Below, one piece after another: positions 23,201 to 34,600 of a stretch of 64,000 bases of DNA. Position numbers and translations under genes: made by a program. The stretch comes from Hyposmocoma kahamanoa (Eukaryota; Arthropoda; Insecta; Lepidoptera; Cosmopterigidae). Every line of letters begins with the position of its first letter. The first letter of the stretch is position 1. Below the pieces are notes generated by a model. That model did no database searches. It saw only the letters and a list, made by a program, of their open reading frames with translations, and was not told the origin of the DNA. The stretch spans positions 3,663,641 to 3,727,640 of the forward strand of contig NW_020653391.1 in the NCBI RefSeq assembly GCF_003589595.1. The letters are read 5' to 3'.

Positions 23201-25509
23201 ATATGTACTTCACGCCTTTTTCCCATCGGGGTGGGCAGAGACAACAGTCTTCCACTTGCTACGGTCCTGACACACATCTTTCGCCTCATCAACACGCATC
23301 AATGCTTTCATACACGCTCGTCGGTTATGGGTACTCTTGACCTGGCCCTTCGTTAGGATGGCCTCAATTTGGTCATGATAAGTTCTCCTTAGTCGGCCCA
23401 TACCAACTTGCCCGCTCACACTCTCCATATAAGTCTGTTTCGTCACTCTTCTATCATTCATCCTCTCTACATGACCGAACCATCTAAGCATCCTTTTCTC
23501 TATCTTTGTCACTATACCTTCTTCCACGCCGCAACGCTCTCTTATCACACTGTTCCGTAATTTATCCGTCCGAGTCACTCCAGCCATAATCCTCAAAACT
23601 ATAATTTCTACTGCATTAAATATACTTTCATGCTTCTTCTGCCAAACCCAACATTCACTACCATACATAAGTGTAGGAACCTGCCCCCCCATGCACAGTC
23701 AATCGTGCCTTTTTAGACACTTTCTGGCTGCCCATGAAAGTATGCAAGGCACCATTCACCTGATTCCCTGCGTTCACTCTTTTTTCAATGTCTCTTTCAC
23801 ATTTTCCATCACACGTAAACATAGCACCCAAATACAGAAACTCTTTCACTTGTTCCACTTTCTCTCCTTCGATCAATATCGTGCAATTATTCGTCATATC
23901 TTCCTCTCTTTCAAAAACCATTACTTTTGTCTTTCCCACATTAATTTTCATTCCTTTCCTTTTAAGAGCACCATGCATAATATTTGCCATCTCCTGCAAC
24001 TACTCCACCGACGACGCTAATATCACCTGGTCATCGGCGTATAGGAGGCACTTAATGAGTAAAACATTCATTCTCAGCCCACACGTACTCTCTTTTAAAA
24101 CTTTCAAACAGCCATGGCGACGCTACACATCTCTGTCTAACACCTTTCCCGATATCGAACCAGTCAGTGTAAGTACCATTTATTCTGATACAGGCACTGG
24201 GATCCTCATAGAGAGATTTCAGTGCCTGAACTAGACTGCCGTCCACTCCATTCATGGGCAATGTCGACCACAATTATTTCCTTGACACTCTGTCGTAGGC
24301 CTTCAACAATTAATATATAAATATTATACAAGGATAATATTTAATAATTAATTTTTAATTGAAAAATTAAAGGGTTTCAATGACGCTTTAAGTCGTCACT
24401 GTCGTATCAACCAAGTTAATGTAAGACGTTTTAAAGCGTCCACGGCGGTCTAAGTACTTACTTTTCATAATAATCAGTATATATATATTTTTAATTGTCC
24501 CTAGATACCGTGGACGGTTGCTGGTTCATGTTTCCACCAAACTATGGTTCCATTGCTGGCATTAGCTATTTGGATTCTTTGTCTGTCAACGAATACCGAT
24601 ACAGCTGTCAAGGCACGCAGAATAAGGTGATTGGGTCTAAAATTGTTTTGATATTTTTCACTGGGGAATGTAGATTAGAATAGAAGAATTGGATGTCTTT
24701 AGAAACTTGATTTGGTTTTAACTTAGTTAATTGATATAAATAAAGTAAACGCTTATAGAAGTGCTGCAGTGCCGCGGTAGCCGTGCGTCTGTATCGCTTT
24801 AGTAATTTTTAGTTCACGAATTGTGGCTGTAAAAGTGGCGCGCGTATGTCACGACAGTGGCGCTGCGATTGCGCTTCTAAATATTGTACGAAAAATAGTA
24901 GTGACACTGCACAGTGGTGTCAGTGCAGAGCGTCTATAAGCGTCTAATTTGAAGGCATCCTAACACTAGACTCAGTGTTACCAGCGTCATTTGGGTCGAA
25001 AGTTATGTTATACTTAGACTTAGTTTTTTTAATCTAAATATCCTAAATAAAAAGTAGGCACGCCGACATATCATTCTAATCAAGCTAAATTTAAAATTCC
25101 ACTATAGTAACTTAAAATTCCACACAAAACCGTTGTTTAAATAACAGTCAACTTATTTAAGTAAAGAACTACAATCATAAGTACAGGCTGAATGGTGTTC
25201 CACAGGGCATCATACTTATACCCCAGTAGTTAGCTTGCTCTTTTTGAGACAAGGCATGTGCATCTTAATTACCATAAAAAGACGTAAGATCTGTCACTTA
25301 AACTAGTGTATGATGTAGCGAAGGATAAATGATAGTATGTTATTTTAAATAGTTTTTGTTGATTTTATGTTCATCAGGGTCTATATTGGTATCCTCAATG
25401 GATGGGTGTGCCTCCTCATCATCCATATCCGACATCTGGTGACCGGCCCGGCGATATTGCTCAAGTATCTTCGCCCTTCTACCCTCATCAACAGGGCAAG
25501 CAGGACTGA
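11251..25509 (+). CDS. Gene P: unrecognised, probably secreted Cys-containing protein, 7-8 exons
   Basis: Exons are 13731-13872, 17170-17401, 17894-18083, 19466-19565, 20312-20437, 24505-24626 and 25378-25509 (stop TGA). Every junction is GT-AG and all phases join (1, 2, 0, 1, 1, 0). A tentative first exon, 11251-11268 (MCVILL, donor GTAGGT, phase 0), would join VLLIALDD to give the hydrophobic leader MCVILLVLLIALDD, a plausible short signal peptide; with it the product is 353 aa. Landmarks in order are SEFYMSQEFYCGKN, PYCKGRAFHFIGFVHYLDD, LECHLGICIFRFPFKKN, LVCDHHVCEWNNTNFYGG (one N-glycosylation sequon), a Pro-rich linker PGDPGDGLAPVPPY, DGCWFMFPPNYG and a Pro/Tyr-rich C-terminus. I do not recognise the family. 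The exon chain from 17170 on is well supported, 13731 moderately and 11251 weakly. The introns hold a mariner, MITEs and a LINE relic. Confidence 0.68.
11283..11401. repeat. Inverted repeat / hairpin, about 38-bp arms
   Basis: TTATTGAATGTCAGGATGTT at the left reappears as its reverse complement at the right (AACATCCTGACATTCAATAA). ATCATG blocks further in also pair. The spacer is about 40 bp. It overlaps the start of the tRNA-module repeat, so it is probably an insertion or fold-back inside that repeat. Confidence 0.6.
11336..11700 (+). repeat. R-A repeat with tRNA-like Pol III module
   Basis: Shares with copies at 36773-37125 and 52000-52425 the order GGAGTAATTTCAC, GCGATATCTCTAGCCAGGG, TCTCATAGATGGC, then a tRNA-like part. 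The A-box is TGGCGTAGTTGGCATAGCG and the B-box CGGTTCGAATCTGGCCGG. The repeat ends CGATCTTTGTGTTAATAATT. Non-coding, with tRNA-derived internal promoter boxes. Confidence 0.75.
12985..13240. repeat. Degenerate tandem repeat
   Basis: Variants of a unit containing TTGCCAGTGGTGA / TTACCAGGTGGTGA, a GACAAAT...GGAAAAAA block and CCCATAT recur about four times. CCACTGGCGACA and CCAGGTGGTGA half-units alternate. There is no coding potential. It lies between the first two proposed exons of gene P. Confidence 0.55.
14824..16101 (+). mobile_element. Complete mariner element, cecropia-type, copy 1
   Basis: A 1278-bp element between TA target duplications (14822-14823 and 16102-16103). The terminal inverted repeats match over about 25 bp, beginning GGGGTTAAAGTATGAAATTG. 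It carries one intact transposase frame. Ends, TSD and coding region are all intact, so by sequence it could be an autonomous copy. It lies in the gene P intron between the 13731 and 17170 exons. Confidence 0.96.
15007..16026 (+). CDS. Mariner transposase, 339 aa, intact DD34D
   Basis: Catalyses cut-and-paste transposition into TA sites in the nucleus. The N-terminal 110 residues form the paired helix-turn-helix DNA-binding region (NERTVRFWFKRF). The linker motif WVPHDL starts at W114. The catalytic triad is D151 (TCDEKW), D243 (LLHDNARPH) and D278 (SPDLAPTDYHFF), with 34 residues between the last two as in mariners. Length and the GINNLPIRWQ...GNYFD end match the Hsmar1/cecropia subfamily. 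No stop or frameshift is present. The ATG lies 183 bp inside the left end. Confidence 0.96.
   Translation: MDTAKIRVIFEYEFRRGTNAAETARNINAAFGEGSTNERTVRFWFKRFRDGNFDLKNEARGRPPTQVNNDELREIVEADPSQTTQELAAWFNVTLPTILTHLRQINKIKKYEKWVPHDLTDLQKETRVETCVALLNRYRNEGILDRIVTCDEKWILYDNRKRKMQWLTPGQMPQQCPKAKLTNKKVMVTVWWSQHGVIHYSFLRSGQAITADVYCAELRTMLTKLAVKQPRLMNRSSPLLLHDNARPHTARETILTLQELQLETIRHPPYSPDLAPTDYHFFRDLDNYLRDKKFSSQEAVQNAFTQFVQSRSSEFYRKGINNLPIRWQQCIDNNGNYFD
16110..16535 (+). pseudogene. 3' fragment of a LINE, family shared with 28080-28455
   Basis: Non-coding or decayed 3' end. A hallmark hairpin TTGCTCGTTCTTCTCAGGG ... GAACGAGCAGTAG precedes a TTTGACTTTGACTTT tail. The same hairpin and a TTTGAGTTTGAGTT tail are at 28080-28455. 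Such short direct-repeat tails fit CR1/Daphne-like or related non-LTR elements. It is 5'-truncated and dead. Confidence 0.6.
16790..17100 (+). repeat. R-B interspersed repeat, near complete
   Basis: Runs from ATCAAGTGACGGGACGAACA through CTGTCCATAACAGTTGCAGT, CTGACATAAG-type and CATTACTGCTTGGCGGCAGA motifs to CTCTTTCACAAGG. It ends about 70 bp before the exon of gene P at 17170. No coding capacity. Confidence 0.8.
18131..18400. mobile_element. MITE, CATTGACTTAC family, 8-bp TSD, copy 1
   Basis: A 270-bp element with ends TATTGACTTACAA and TTGTAAGTCAATG, flanked by the perfect 8-bp duplication TTCGTTTC (18123-18130, 18401-18408). The reverse-complement copy at 59458-59742 has its own perfect 8-bp duplication. 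An 8-bp TSD fits hAT- or P-like transposases. No frame, so it is non-autonomous. It lies in a gene P intron. Confidence 0.85.
19036..19375 (+). repeat. Truncated copy of the CAGAGATRGGCA hAT-like element
   Basis: Similar along its length to 20858-21184: TTTCTATTGAATCGATTCGC, GAAAATCGCATTGAAATAAA, TTTTTTACATCGAAATTTG, then CCGGGCGGGTTGATT and CCACTGCCCATCTCT. The left terminal inverted repeat is absent, so this copy is 5'-truncated. Confidence 0.7.
19735..20035 (+). repeat. R-B interspersed repeat
   Basis: Same family and orientation as 16790-17100, from ATCAAGTGACGGGACGAACA to TTCACAAGGGGCTCTACTGC. It sits in the gene P intron between exons 19466-19565 and 20312-20437. Confidence 0.8.
20105..20225 (+). 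repeat. Short repeat shared with 31291-31400
   Basis: CTGCAGCTTGATTTTGATTG followed by CCTCTCCCGATCGGAAACTG and CGTCTTTTCCGAGTCGAGGC recurs almost exactly at 31291-31400. About 110-120 bp and non-coding; class unknown. Confidence 0.75.
20676..21184. mobile_element. Non-autonomous hAT-like element with 8-bp TSD
   Basis: A 509-bp element starting CAGAGATAGGCAAGCGCCCG and ending TGCCCATCTCTG. The exact 8-bp duplication TATGCAAC lies on both sides (20668-20675, 21185-21192). CAGAGATGGGCA-type ends and 8-bp TSDs are standard for hAT transposons. No transposase frame. It is inserted in the large gene P intron; the truncated relative is at 19036-19375. Confidence 0.88.
22390..22522. repeat. Long palindromic hairpin
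   Basis: GTATTCCAGAACTCTACTCA pairs with the reverse complement at the right (GAGTAGACTTCTGGAATAC). An inner pair, AAGGACTTGAGTACGATTT with AAATCATACTCAAGTCCT, encloses a very short loop. It is a nested palindrome of about 130 bp, probably a fold-back MITE. Confidence 0.7.
22649..23079. mobile_element. Tc1/mariner-type MITE with about 30-bp TIRs
   Basis: 22651-22680 (GTACCGGCACGCTATGATGG...) is the near-perfect reverse complement of 23048-23077. With ends TAGTACCGG/CCGGTACTG the element is about 431 bp and flanked by TA on both sides. TA flanks suggest Tc1/mariner-driven mobilisation. The body has no conserved protein motif. Confidence 0.65.
23200..24310 (-). pseudogene. Decayed LINE reverse transcriptase (RTE-like)
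   Basis: Read right to left, minus-strand frames give SLYEDPSACIRINGTYTDWF and GVRQRC, then LYADDQVI (the RT catalytic YADD), then FLYLGAMFTCDGKCERDIEKR. Next come YGSECWVWQKKHES, KRMLRWFGHVERM and RRTYHDQIEAILTKGQV. This is a reverse transcriptase C-terminal half of an RTE-like non-LTR element, split by several frameshifts and stops. It lies antisense within the gene P intron before exon 24505. Confidence 0.8.
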
Positions 25510-26636
25510 TTTTGCTTCAAGGAACTGAAATCTCATATAAAATGATATTAAAATACAAAATAGATTTCAAAGGTCAGACTTTTTGTACGCTTTTATTAAT
25601 ATATATTTTTAATTTATTTATATTTTTAATCTATGTAGACAAGCGACGCAGTTGGTTAGTGGTTAGAGTAAACATGGACGGTCGGAAAAAAGTGAAACAA
25701 GTTTTTTTAGTAGATTTTTAATGGCTTTGGCATGAAGCCTTACAGTCCATTCTTAATTTCTTCTCTTCATTTTAGTTTCACTTTTCATTTAGGTTTTCAG
25801 TCTTCATGTGACGTAAAAACGCACTAATGTTCCTAATTTGAATAGGTTCATTTTTAATTTAAGTTACGTTGGGATGAACGAAAGGAGCCTCCTCGACGAT
25901 ATTTGCCATTTCTATCTTGTACTTACGTCTGGCGCATCCTGGGTGACAACCTTATGCCATTCGGTTTACGGGTCTTTCACTTGCATCGGCTGGGTACACG
26001 GTATATATCGGTAGATATCTGCCTTCCGCGCAAAGGCGTTCACGAGTATTACGATTTGCGTTCTGAGAGATTTGCGCGCATGCGCGGCGCCTTGCTTTGT
26101 TTGGGTTGTCGACACTCTCGAACAGTGGTGCTGTCCTTCGCTAACGTTTCTTGTTGCTTGCGTGGAAATATCAAGCTTGCTAGATATCAAACTCACGCAA
26201 CGTAGAGAAAACCAACGCAAAGCAAATGGCTGGTTCAAGCGAGCGACTCATGAACAGTCCTACTTGCGCGTAGGCGACAGATCTTTGCGTACGAGCGAAG
26301 CGAGTCATGCAAGCAAGCGAAAAACGCTAGTGGCAGTCTCGTGAACCCGGCATTACGCCGATTGGCAAATTCATTTACCACGATGGCAAGCATTATAGTG
26401 TATGCCATTTATACGACAAGAAGAAGAGGAATTTAAGTTTCGGTGCTGTTATTTTTACGGCTTTTTTGCCATTTTTTTCAGTATTTAACTGGTGGATATA
26501 TAAAATAGACTCCTAAAGTCATTTAATAAAAAAGTTGGGCGGAATTAAATGGATATGTTCATGTAGTCGTGCTCGAACAAGACGAGTCGTTTCTTTACTG
26601 ACGTTACAAACAATCTTTCATTATTGTTTTTGTTGT
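25510..26636. other. Convergent intergenic spacer between gene P and K1
   Basis: Should hold both 3' UTRs. It contains a GC-richer block at about 25900-26350 with several unrelated short frames on both strands, including GCGCGCATGCGCGGCGCC. No gene family recognised. Confidence 0.45.
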
Positions 26637-29600
26637 CTACGGATGCCATTGCACTTCAGGCTTGTCATGATAATGCATAGGTATTGCTTCGAAGGGTTCG
26701 TCGAGAGGTTCTCTGTAATGCTGATCCAAGAAATAGTCATCAAAGTAAGGGTAATCTGAAAATAATAAACTGTAATGTATTAAAGTCCAAAAAATTGTGA
26801 TATCTGTCGACATTTATGAAGGAGGAGTTGTTTTATTTTATTTTATTTATTTAATTCAAGCCACACGACCCAAATATACCTATACTTTAAGGACCAACAT
26901 ACATACAATAATAAAGCACTATTTACATATACTAAATAAGTAATCTACACGATATGTGTTTGCTGTGCCATACAGGTTACGGCTGGAGGGCTTTCTTTTC
27001 CTCTTCCCTACCTTTATGAAGCCGCCTTCGTTACTCCCGTCGGTAGTTGAAGCGGCTACAGCGGTGTATGCATGTGTAGGGTATAGCGTACACACGCTTG
27101 AGGTTTTCGCCGGGGTTTTGGCCGAAGGATAAGGGGGAAGAATGTAAACCGGCGATTCCGAGGTGTGTTGCCAGACACTATACTGCGCACACGAAGTGCA
27201 AATCGTATCGTTCGTGTGTTCGTTTAATTTTTTATATTATATTACATGTATCTTAGTGTTTAAGATATACATTATATGGGTCATAGTTGCTTGATTTAAA
27301 CGAATAAATAAAAAAATATACAGACATAGACAGTATTAGTGGCATTATGTAGCAGCCTTGCAAGATAACTTGACAACATGCCACAACTAATTGTGCCATA
27401 GGCGCGCGTCGACTAAGCAGACATGATTATTAGATAGCTAAATTATTATTATTTTTTTTATTTAGATAGCTAAATTTAAATAATAGCTGTCAATTCATTA
27501 TCTTCCTTATCATATGAGTGTGTGCACGTGTGTACGTTTATTTCAGTCCCTCCATCCATCCCTGGCAACTCATCAGGCAAATGGGCCTTCTATCACTTTT
27601 AAATATCAACTCCCGTTTGCACTGAAATCACAAATTAGATCGCTGAAAAGAACAGCGCCAACAACTGACCTGTGTATACGTCTCCGTACATTCCAAAAAT
27701 ATTGTGTATTTATTGTAATAAAGAGAATATCTCTAACTATAAGGGGTTGCTCCATTCGGTGGTGTAGGATAAACAGCAAAACATCTAATTACAAAACAAA
27801 CGGAATCACATTTCATCGGTAATTAAATATTTAACATGTATTATTGTAAAGCTCAAGTTAAACTGGTTGATTTGGAGTGAAACAATTGACGACACCCGTC
27901 ATTTTTATTTCAAATTCGGGCTGGTTGTCATCGTAATGATTTGGCAGAATAGTTTTCAAACAAATTAAATGACATTTCGTTTCTTTTTCTGGTTATATAC
28001 TAGATGTTTCAGCCGAAAGACACCCAATACTGGACATAGGCATCCCCCAAAAATCGCCACATCGATCCTCTTTTTACCGCTTTTATGATAAGATTCCAGT
28101 AGATATTCAAAATTTGTCATTTAGGAATTTTAAAACTTTACACTTATGGTTATTACATATTACCTACAGCGTCTGCGTAAGTGCTTGGATGATAAAAATC
28201 CATGGTAGTGACCCATTTAGCACTTGCAGATTTGTCTCGATATAATGATATTTGAAATTAATATTTTAATGATAAATGTGTACATATGTATATTAACAAA
28301 GAACAACTCCTAGATTGTCTTGCTCATTCTTCTCATGGGATTCTGCCTTACGAATGAGCAGTAGAGTTTAATCAATATGTAGGTCAATTAATATGACGAT
28401 TTTAAGTTATATTGCTTATCTGTTTAATGAAGTTTATTTGAGTTTGAGTTATCTACACGGAATGGAGTCAAAATAACGAAATCCGATATTTAAATCTTGT
28501 TTCTTCTACAAAAAACATTTACAAATCCCTTCACGAATCAAAGGCAACGGTTCCTGTAGACGACTACACTATAACATGTAATAGAGGACAAATAAAAATA
28601 ATAAACAATAATGACAAAGTGCTGCTGACGTAGTTGCGGCTGGTCACTGCGGTTGGTCGTCACGCCTTAATTTGGTCTTGACCACATTTTATATTGGTCC
28701 CACAGTTCTCAATACATGGTCTTAGATAAGCTGGTAAATTAGGTTCTATTCTCGTTATGTAGTGAAATAAATAACTAATTATCGCTATAATTATTAACAC
28801 AAAGATCGAACACTATGAAAGAGTCCTTCGATCCGGTTGGATTCAGCGAACAAAGATCTGCAATAAGCACAGAATAATTCGTAAAGTCTTCTAGTTCCTT
28901 CCGTAGCTCAGTCGAATCCAGCCGGATTGAACAAATTTTTCTTAATGTTCGATCTCTATATTAATAATTATAACGTAACATTATAATTACCGCAAGCTCG
29001 AACTTATGTCTTCACAGGGCCATTATTATTTAGACTAAAATAACTCAGTCTTTGGGTTGGTGGTACTCACGTTTCCATTCTATGGCTTTGGGGATGAAGA
29101 TGCAATATCCTGGGTGAATTGCAAACCATACTGAAAAAGATGATGGAACTAATTTAATTTTTCGATTTCGTATCAGTGAATTCCAAAGCTGCATTGGCTA
29201 ATAAGCTTAACTGGTTGCTCGAGGCTAGACTAGAGTATGTTTGAAATTACAATTTTTTGTTATATTTTTTATTTACATTTAGAGTAAAATATTTACGAGT
29301 TACTAAAAACATCTTCTAATTAAACGCTGTAGAAGCGCTGCAGTAGCGCGTTTGTGCTTATCATAGAAAAATAAATACAGTAGAGTAGAGTGTGGTAAGT
29401 GAGCGCGGCACGTGTGCCAACAGTATGTGGAGTTCCACATACTTGAGCTTAGTCTGCCATTTTCACTTTGCACTGACGACCATAAGATCGCATCGATTAT
29501 CTCGCGCAAAACCTCGAAAATCGAAAAATATTTGAAATCGCAAAATGACATATTTTGCTATTTATGTGTGCAAAAATAGTAGTCGCACTTATATCCATGG

Positions 29601-31622
29601 TGGTGTTTTATATCAACGTTAACTCTTATTTTAATTAATTATAATAAATTTACAATATTCTTTTAAACATAATAATTTTTTTGTTACAAGAAACGTAACA
29701 TGAACGCCTCTTTTTTGGAGAACTGAGTAAACATCTCGAATTGATCGCTAATCGGCAGCACATTGATTGAAATTTCAATATGAAATCAAAACGTCGTAAC
29801 TTGTTATATAGGTATTGAACTTTAAACAACAGTGTAAAGTTAAAATTATGTTAACAGTCCAGTATTTGTTACTTCTTTTTAAATTAGAACCTACGACCAG
29901 TCATCATCAAGATTTAAGAGCGTTTCAAATTATAAATGAGTGAGTTTTGGCAACTGTAGTTGTGATTGTTTTTTTCTTCTGTGGTGCCAACGAACATGAA
30001 ACATGTTACCTACATAATGGACGTCAATGGATTTAGGCGACAGCATCGAGTATATAACCAGAAATGGAGACGAAATAAGGGCCGTACATTCCTGGTAACT
30101 CACCGGTGATACATCACTTATAAATATCAAATCTCGTTTGTACTGACATATTACAGCGCCAACAACTGACCTGTGTGTACGTTTCTGTATATTCCAAAAT
30201 ATATTCAGTATTTATTATTATTATTCTATTATATATTTATTATTATTCAGTAGTTGTAATAAAGAAAATATCTCTAACAATGGCATGCTGTTCCATTCGG
30301 TGGTGTGGCGAAAAGCAGCAAAATATCTAATTACAAAACAAACGGAATCAAATTTCATCGGTAATTAAACTGCCTCCGTGGCCGAATGGTTACCATGCCT
30401 GACTGCCACGCAGAGGTCCCAGGTTCGATTCCCGGGCCGGGAGAAATATTTGTATGGCCTACATGTATTTCTCTCGTGAGTTTGGGTGTAATTTGTGGTT
30501 ATGTATGTGTGTGTCCATGGCACCCGCGACACAGGGTTTCCCTAGTGCGGGGCTATGTCAAGTGTGTGCGTTATTATTAAAAAAAAAAAAAAATTATATG
30601 TAATTTTGCAATTTTCGTCCATTATAGCAAAGCTCAAGTTAAACTGGATGACTTGAAGTGAAACAATTGACGACACCCGTCAATTGTTTCGAATTCGGGC
30701 TACCCAATCGGAGCGCACACATCTCGTCTCTATTTCTGGTTATATACTCGATGTGCGACAGTCTAACATCGAAACTAATTTTGGATTGTTACCTACTTTT
30801 ATGTCTAAATGATAAAGTGAATAGAACACTAATAGGACTGGATTTGACCTTTAAATGCAAATCTGCGCTTCTACACGGAGCACTAACAAAAGAAAAGGTT
30901 TTGTTTACCTTTTTGATCCATTTTTATGAAAACAGATTTTCGTTATTTGCTAATGAAGCTGTATCGAGTCATTCTGACGATGTTTATAGAAGCGCTGTAG
31001 TGGCACGTATGTTTCACTGCAGCCGCGAGACATCGCACATTGAGAATGATAGTGGCACAATTCAACTCAATTTTTGAACGTGTCATAAAACAGTTCACCA
31101 ATCGGGTACTGTAATTTACGGGTAGCTATAGCTACCAGAGACGTTTGACCGTAAATGGCGTATTGAGTAGCTATGATTACCAGTGACTATTTAATGGATT
31201 GTTCGTGCCTTTAGAGATGGTTAGAGATAATTCGTAATGACGTCACTTTCGAGAGAAAATTGACAGTTCCAAGAAAAGATACATATTAAGCCTGCTGCAG
31301 CTTGATTTTGAATGCCTCTCCCGATCGGAAACTGCGTCTTTTCCGAGTCGAGGCGCATAATTGCCATTCACAACTGATTGAAAACTTTGACATTTCTAAT
31401 CGGAATAATAGTTGATTTAACTCACAAATTAGAAAGATATAATAGGAATCAGGTTCATCTTCTCGCTCAGAAATCCATCTGATTTCGAGACTACCTAGTC
31501 GGATCAATTTAGATTTGAATTAAAATTAGGGCCCTGATATCTACTTATCGTAAGAGCAGTTTATTTAGTTATTGTAAGAGCGAACGAAAGATCAAATTTT
31601 TCGTTTAATTTATTATATGATC

Positions 31623-31691
<69 letters not shown>

Positions 31692-34600
31692 CTACGGTTA
31701 ATTGTCAAGAGAGAACAGAGAGTCTATTCAGTTAATGGGACGGCAGGAAGTTTGGAATGTCTGTTTTAATTTATTATAAGAGCGAAAGAGAAAATATTAT
31801 TTTTTGTTTATAGAAAGAATGATCACAGTGTCTTTTCTATATTAGGGGTTAAAGTATGAAATTGCCGTTTTATTGCAATAGGTTCTTTGAATTTTCATAG
31901 AATCTTCATGGTTTGAGGTTTTCGAATGAAACTTTTTTCAAATGGTTTCTGTGATTTTTTTTTTTAAATTTGAAACATTTGAATATCGACTTTCAATTGT
32001 TTTTGTTATTCAATTTAGACAAGAAAGATGGATACTGCGAAAATTCGAGAATTTTTGAATACGAGTTCCGACGCGGAACTAACGCGGCAGAAACAGCCCG
32101 CAATATCAATGCTGCGTTTGGAGAGGAGTCTACTAATGAACGCACCGTGCGATTTTGGTTTAAACGCTTTCGTGATGGAAATTTCGACTTAAAGAACGAG
32201 CCACGAGGAAGACCGCCCACACAGGTGAATAACGATGAATTACGAGAGATAGTGGAAGCCGATCCTAGTCAAACTACCCAGGAATTAGCGGCATGGTTTA
32301 ACGTTACCTTACCCACAATATTGACTCACTTGCGTCAAATCAATAAAATAAAAAAATACGAAAAATGGGTGCCTCATGATTTGGCTGATCTGCAGAAAGA
32401 AACGCGTGTTGAAACTTGTGTTGCCTTGTTGAACCGGTACATAAATGAAGGAATATTGGATCGAATTGTAACATGTGATGAAAAGTGGATTCTTTATGAT
32501 AACCGGAAAAGAAAAATGCAATGGCTGACCCCAGGTCAAATGCCACAACAGTGTCCTAAAGCAAAACTTACCAATAAAAAGGTAATGGTAACTGTTTGGT
32601 GGTCTCAGCATGGTGTTATTCACTATAGTTTTCTCCGATCTGGTCAAGCAATAACGGCAGATGTCTATTGTGCCGAACTCCGAACCATGTTGACAAAACT
32701 AGCAGTAAAACAGCCCCGACTCATGAATCGATCTTCACCATTATTGCTCCACGACAACGCGAGACCTCACACAGCACGAGAAACCATTTTGACCCTTCAG
32801 GAACTGCAGTTAGAAACCATTCGTCATCCTCCGTATTCACCAGACCTTGCTCCAACGGAGTACCATTTTTTTCGTGATTTGGACAATTATCTACGTGACA
32901 AGAAGTTTTCTTCCCAGGAGGCAGTACAAAATGCTTTCACACAGTTTGTGCAGTCTAGATCGTCGGAGTTCTATCGCAAAGGCATTAATAACCTTCCCAT
33001 TAGATGGCAGCAATGTATAAATAATAATGGCAACTATTTTGATTAAATAAATTTGTTAAAAATTTAAAAAATAAACAATTTAGATTTTCAGTACAAATCG
33101 GCAATTTCATACTTTAACCCCTATTATTTATCGTAAGATCGAAATGACTGTCAATCAGACTTTCGGACAGTTTTGTTCGTCGTGTGCGTCTATTTAAAAG
33201 CGTGTACTCACATTCATAGCTCTCCACACAATTGACGTACTGCAGTTCACAATAATTAGTGAAGTTGGCGTATTGATGGTGGATAGAACGAGCGCAAAAA
33301 CGTCCCGTACTGAAAAATATAAGGTTTATAAGGTTAAAAATAAGGTTTTCGACGTTGCAGTTTAAAACTTTAGAACAAAATTAAATGTAAAATGACATGA
33401 CATAAATAGGTGTGACTATCGCTAAATCGTAGGCGGCGCCATCTGTGGCCGTAGCATAATAATAATAATAATAACGCATACACTCAACATAGCCCCGCAC
33501 TAGGGAAACCCTGTGCCGCAGATGCCATGGACATACACAACCACAATTTACACGTAAGCTCGCGAGAGAAATAAATGTAGGCCATACAAATATTTCTCCC
33601 GGCCCGGCAATCGAACCTGGGACCTCTGCATGGCAGCCCGGTATGGTAACCGTTCGGCCACGGATGCAGTTATGTGTGATAAACCTTCCCGTGAAAATAT
33701 TTAATTCAATTGATAATCTAAATTTTGAAGAACAAGGACAACGATATGAAATTGCATATATAGCTATCTTTGTCGTTTAATCGTCGGCATCATTGCGAAA
33801 ACCATGAAACAAAAAAGTCTTTTCATTTCGTTTGTCGCGCTCAATTTTTACGTTGATAAAATTACTGTGTAAATGTTTTAAAATCAACTGTCTCCTTGAA
33901 GCCATGTGTGGCACTGTGTTAATCTTTTGCAGTTATTGGTAGCCGGTGCTCGCGATGATATAAAAATGTGACGTCACGGTGCTCGCCATGTTCGCTATGG
34001 TGATAAAATTTTAAAATACTGGTTTATCACTCGAATTTGACACCTAAATGTGGATATAATAGCTTTACGGGGGCTTTTTACTTTTAGTTATGCGATCTGC
34101 GGCGGCGTGATCGGCGTACTAAAAGTACCTATTCATTGTTTAAAATTTTAATGTGTTTTACACTTTAACTTGTACTTGAACGGCTCCGTAGTCCACATTT
34201 ACGAAATATTATCAAGTTAGGCTCAACTCACACTGGGGCAGAGTTGAAGCGTCTCGTCCTGTTTTTCAACTACAACGCATGACTACAATTCCTATTTAGG
34301 CTAGGGTACTTTTCGAAGAAATTTTGTTCATACAGGCAGTCTAATAATTCTTTATTAGACTCGACTAAAAAGCGGCCGAAGGTAATAATAATATTGGGCG
34401 ATATTATTCACCTTCACACACTTTCAGTCCCGATTTCTTTAGTAGTTCAAACTGTTTGAGCTTTAGTATGTCATCCTTACTTTCACTGCTGATGATAACT
34501 CCTCTACATTTAGTTTTACGCATACCGCTGATATGCAGCTTCATTTCTTCGGGCCTTATTAATTTCTGGATAGTTTTTTTTAGTATCTTCGCTTGAAGTA

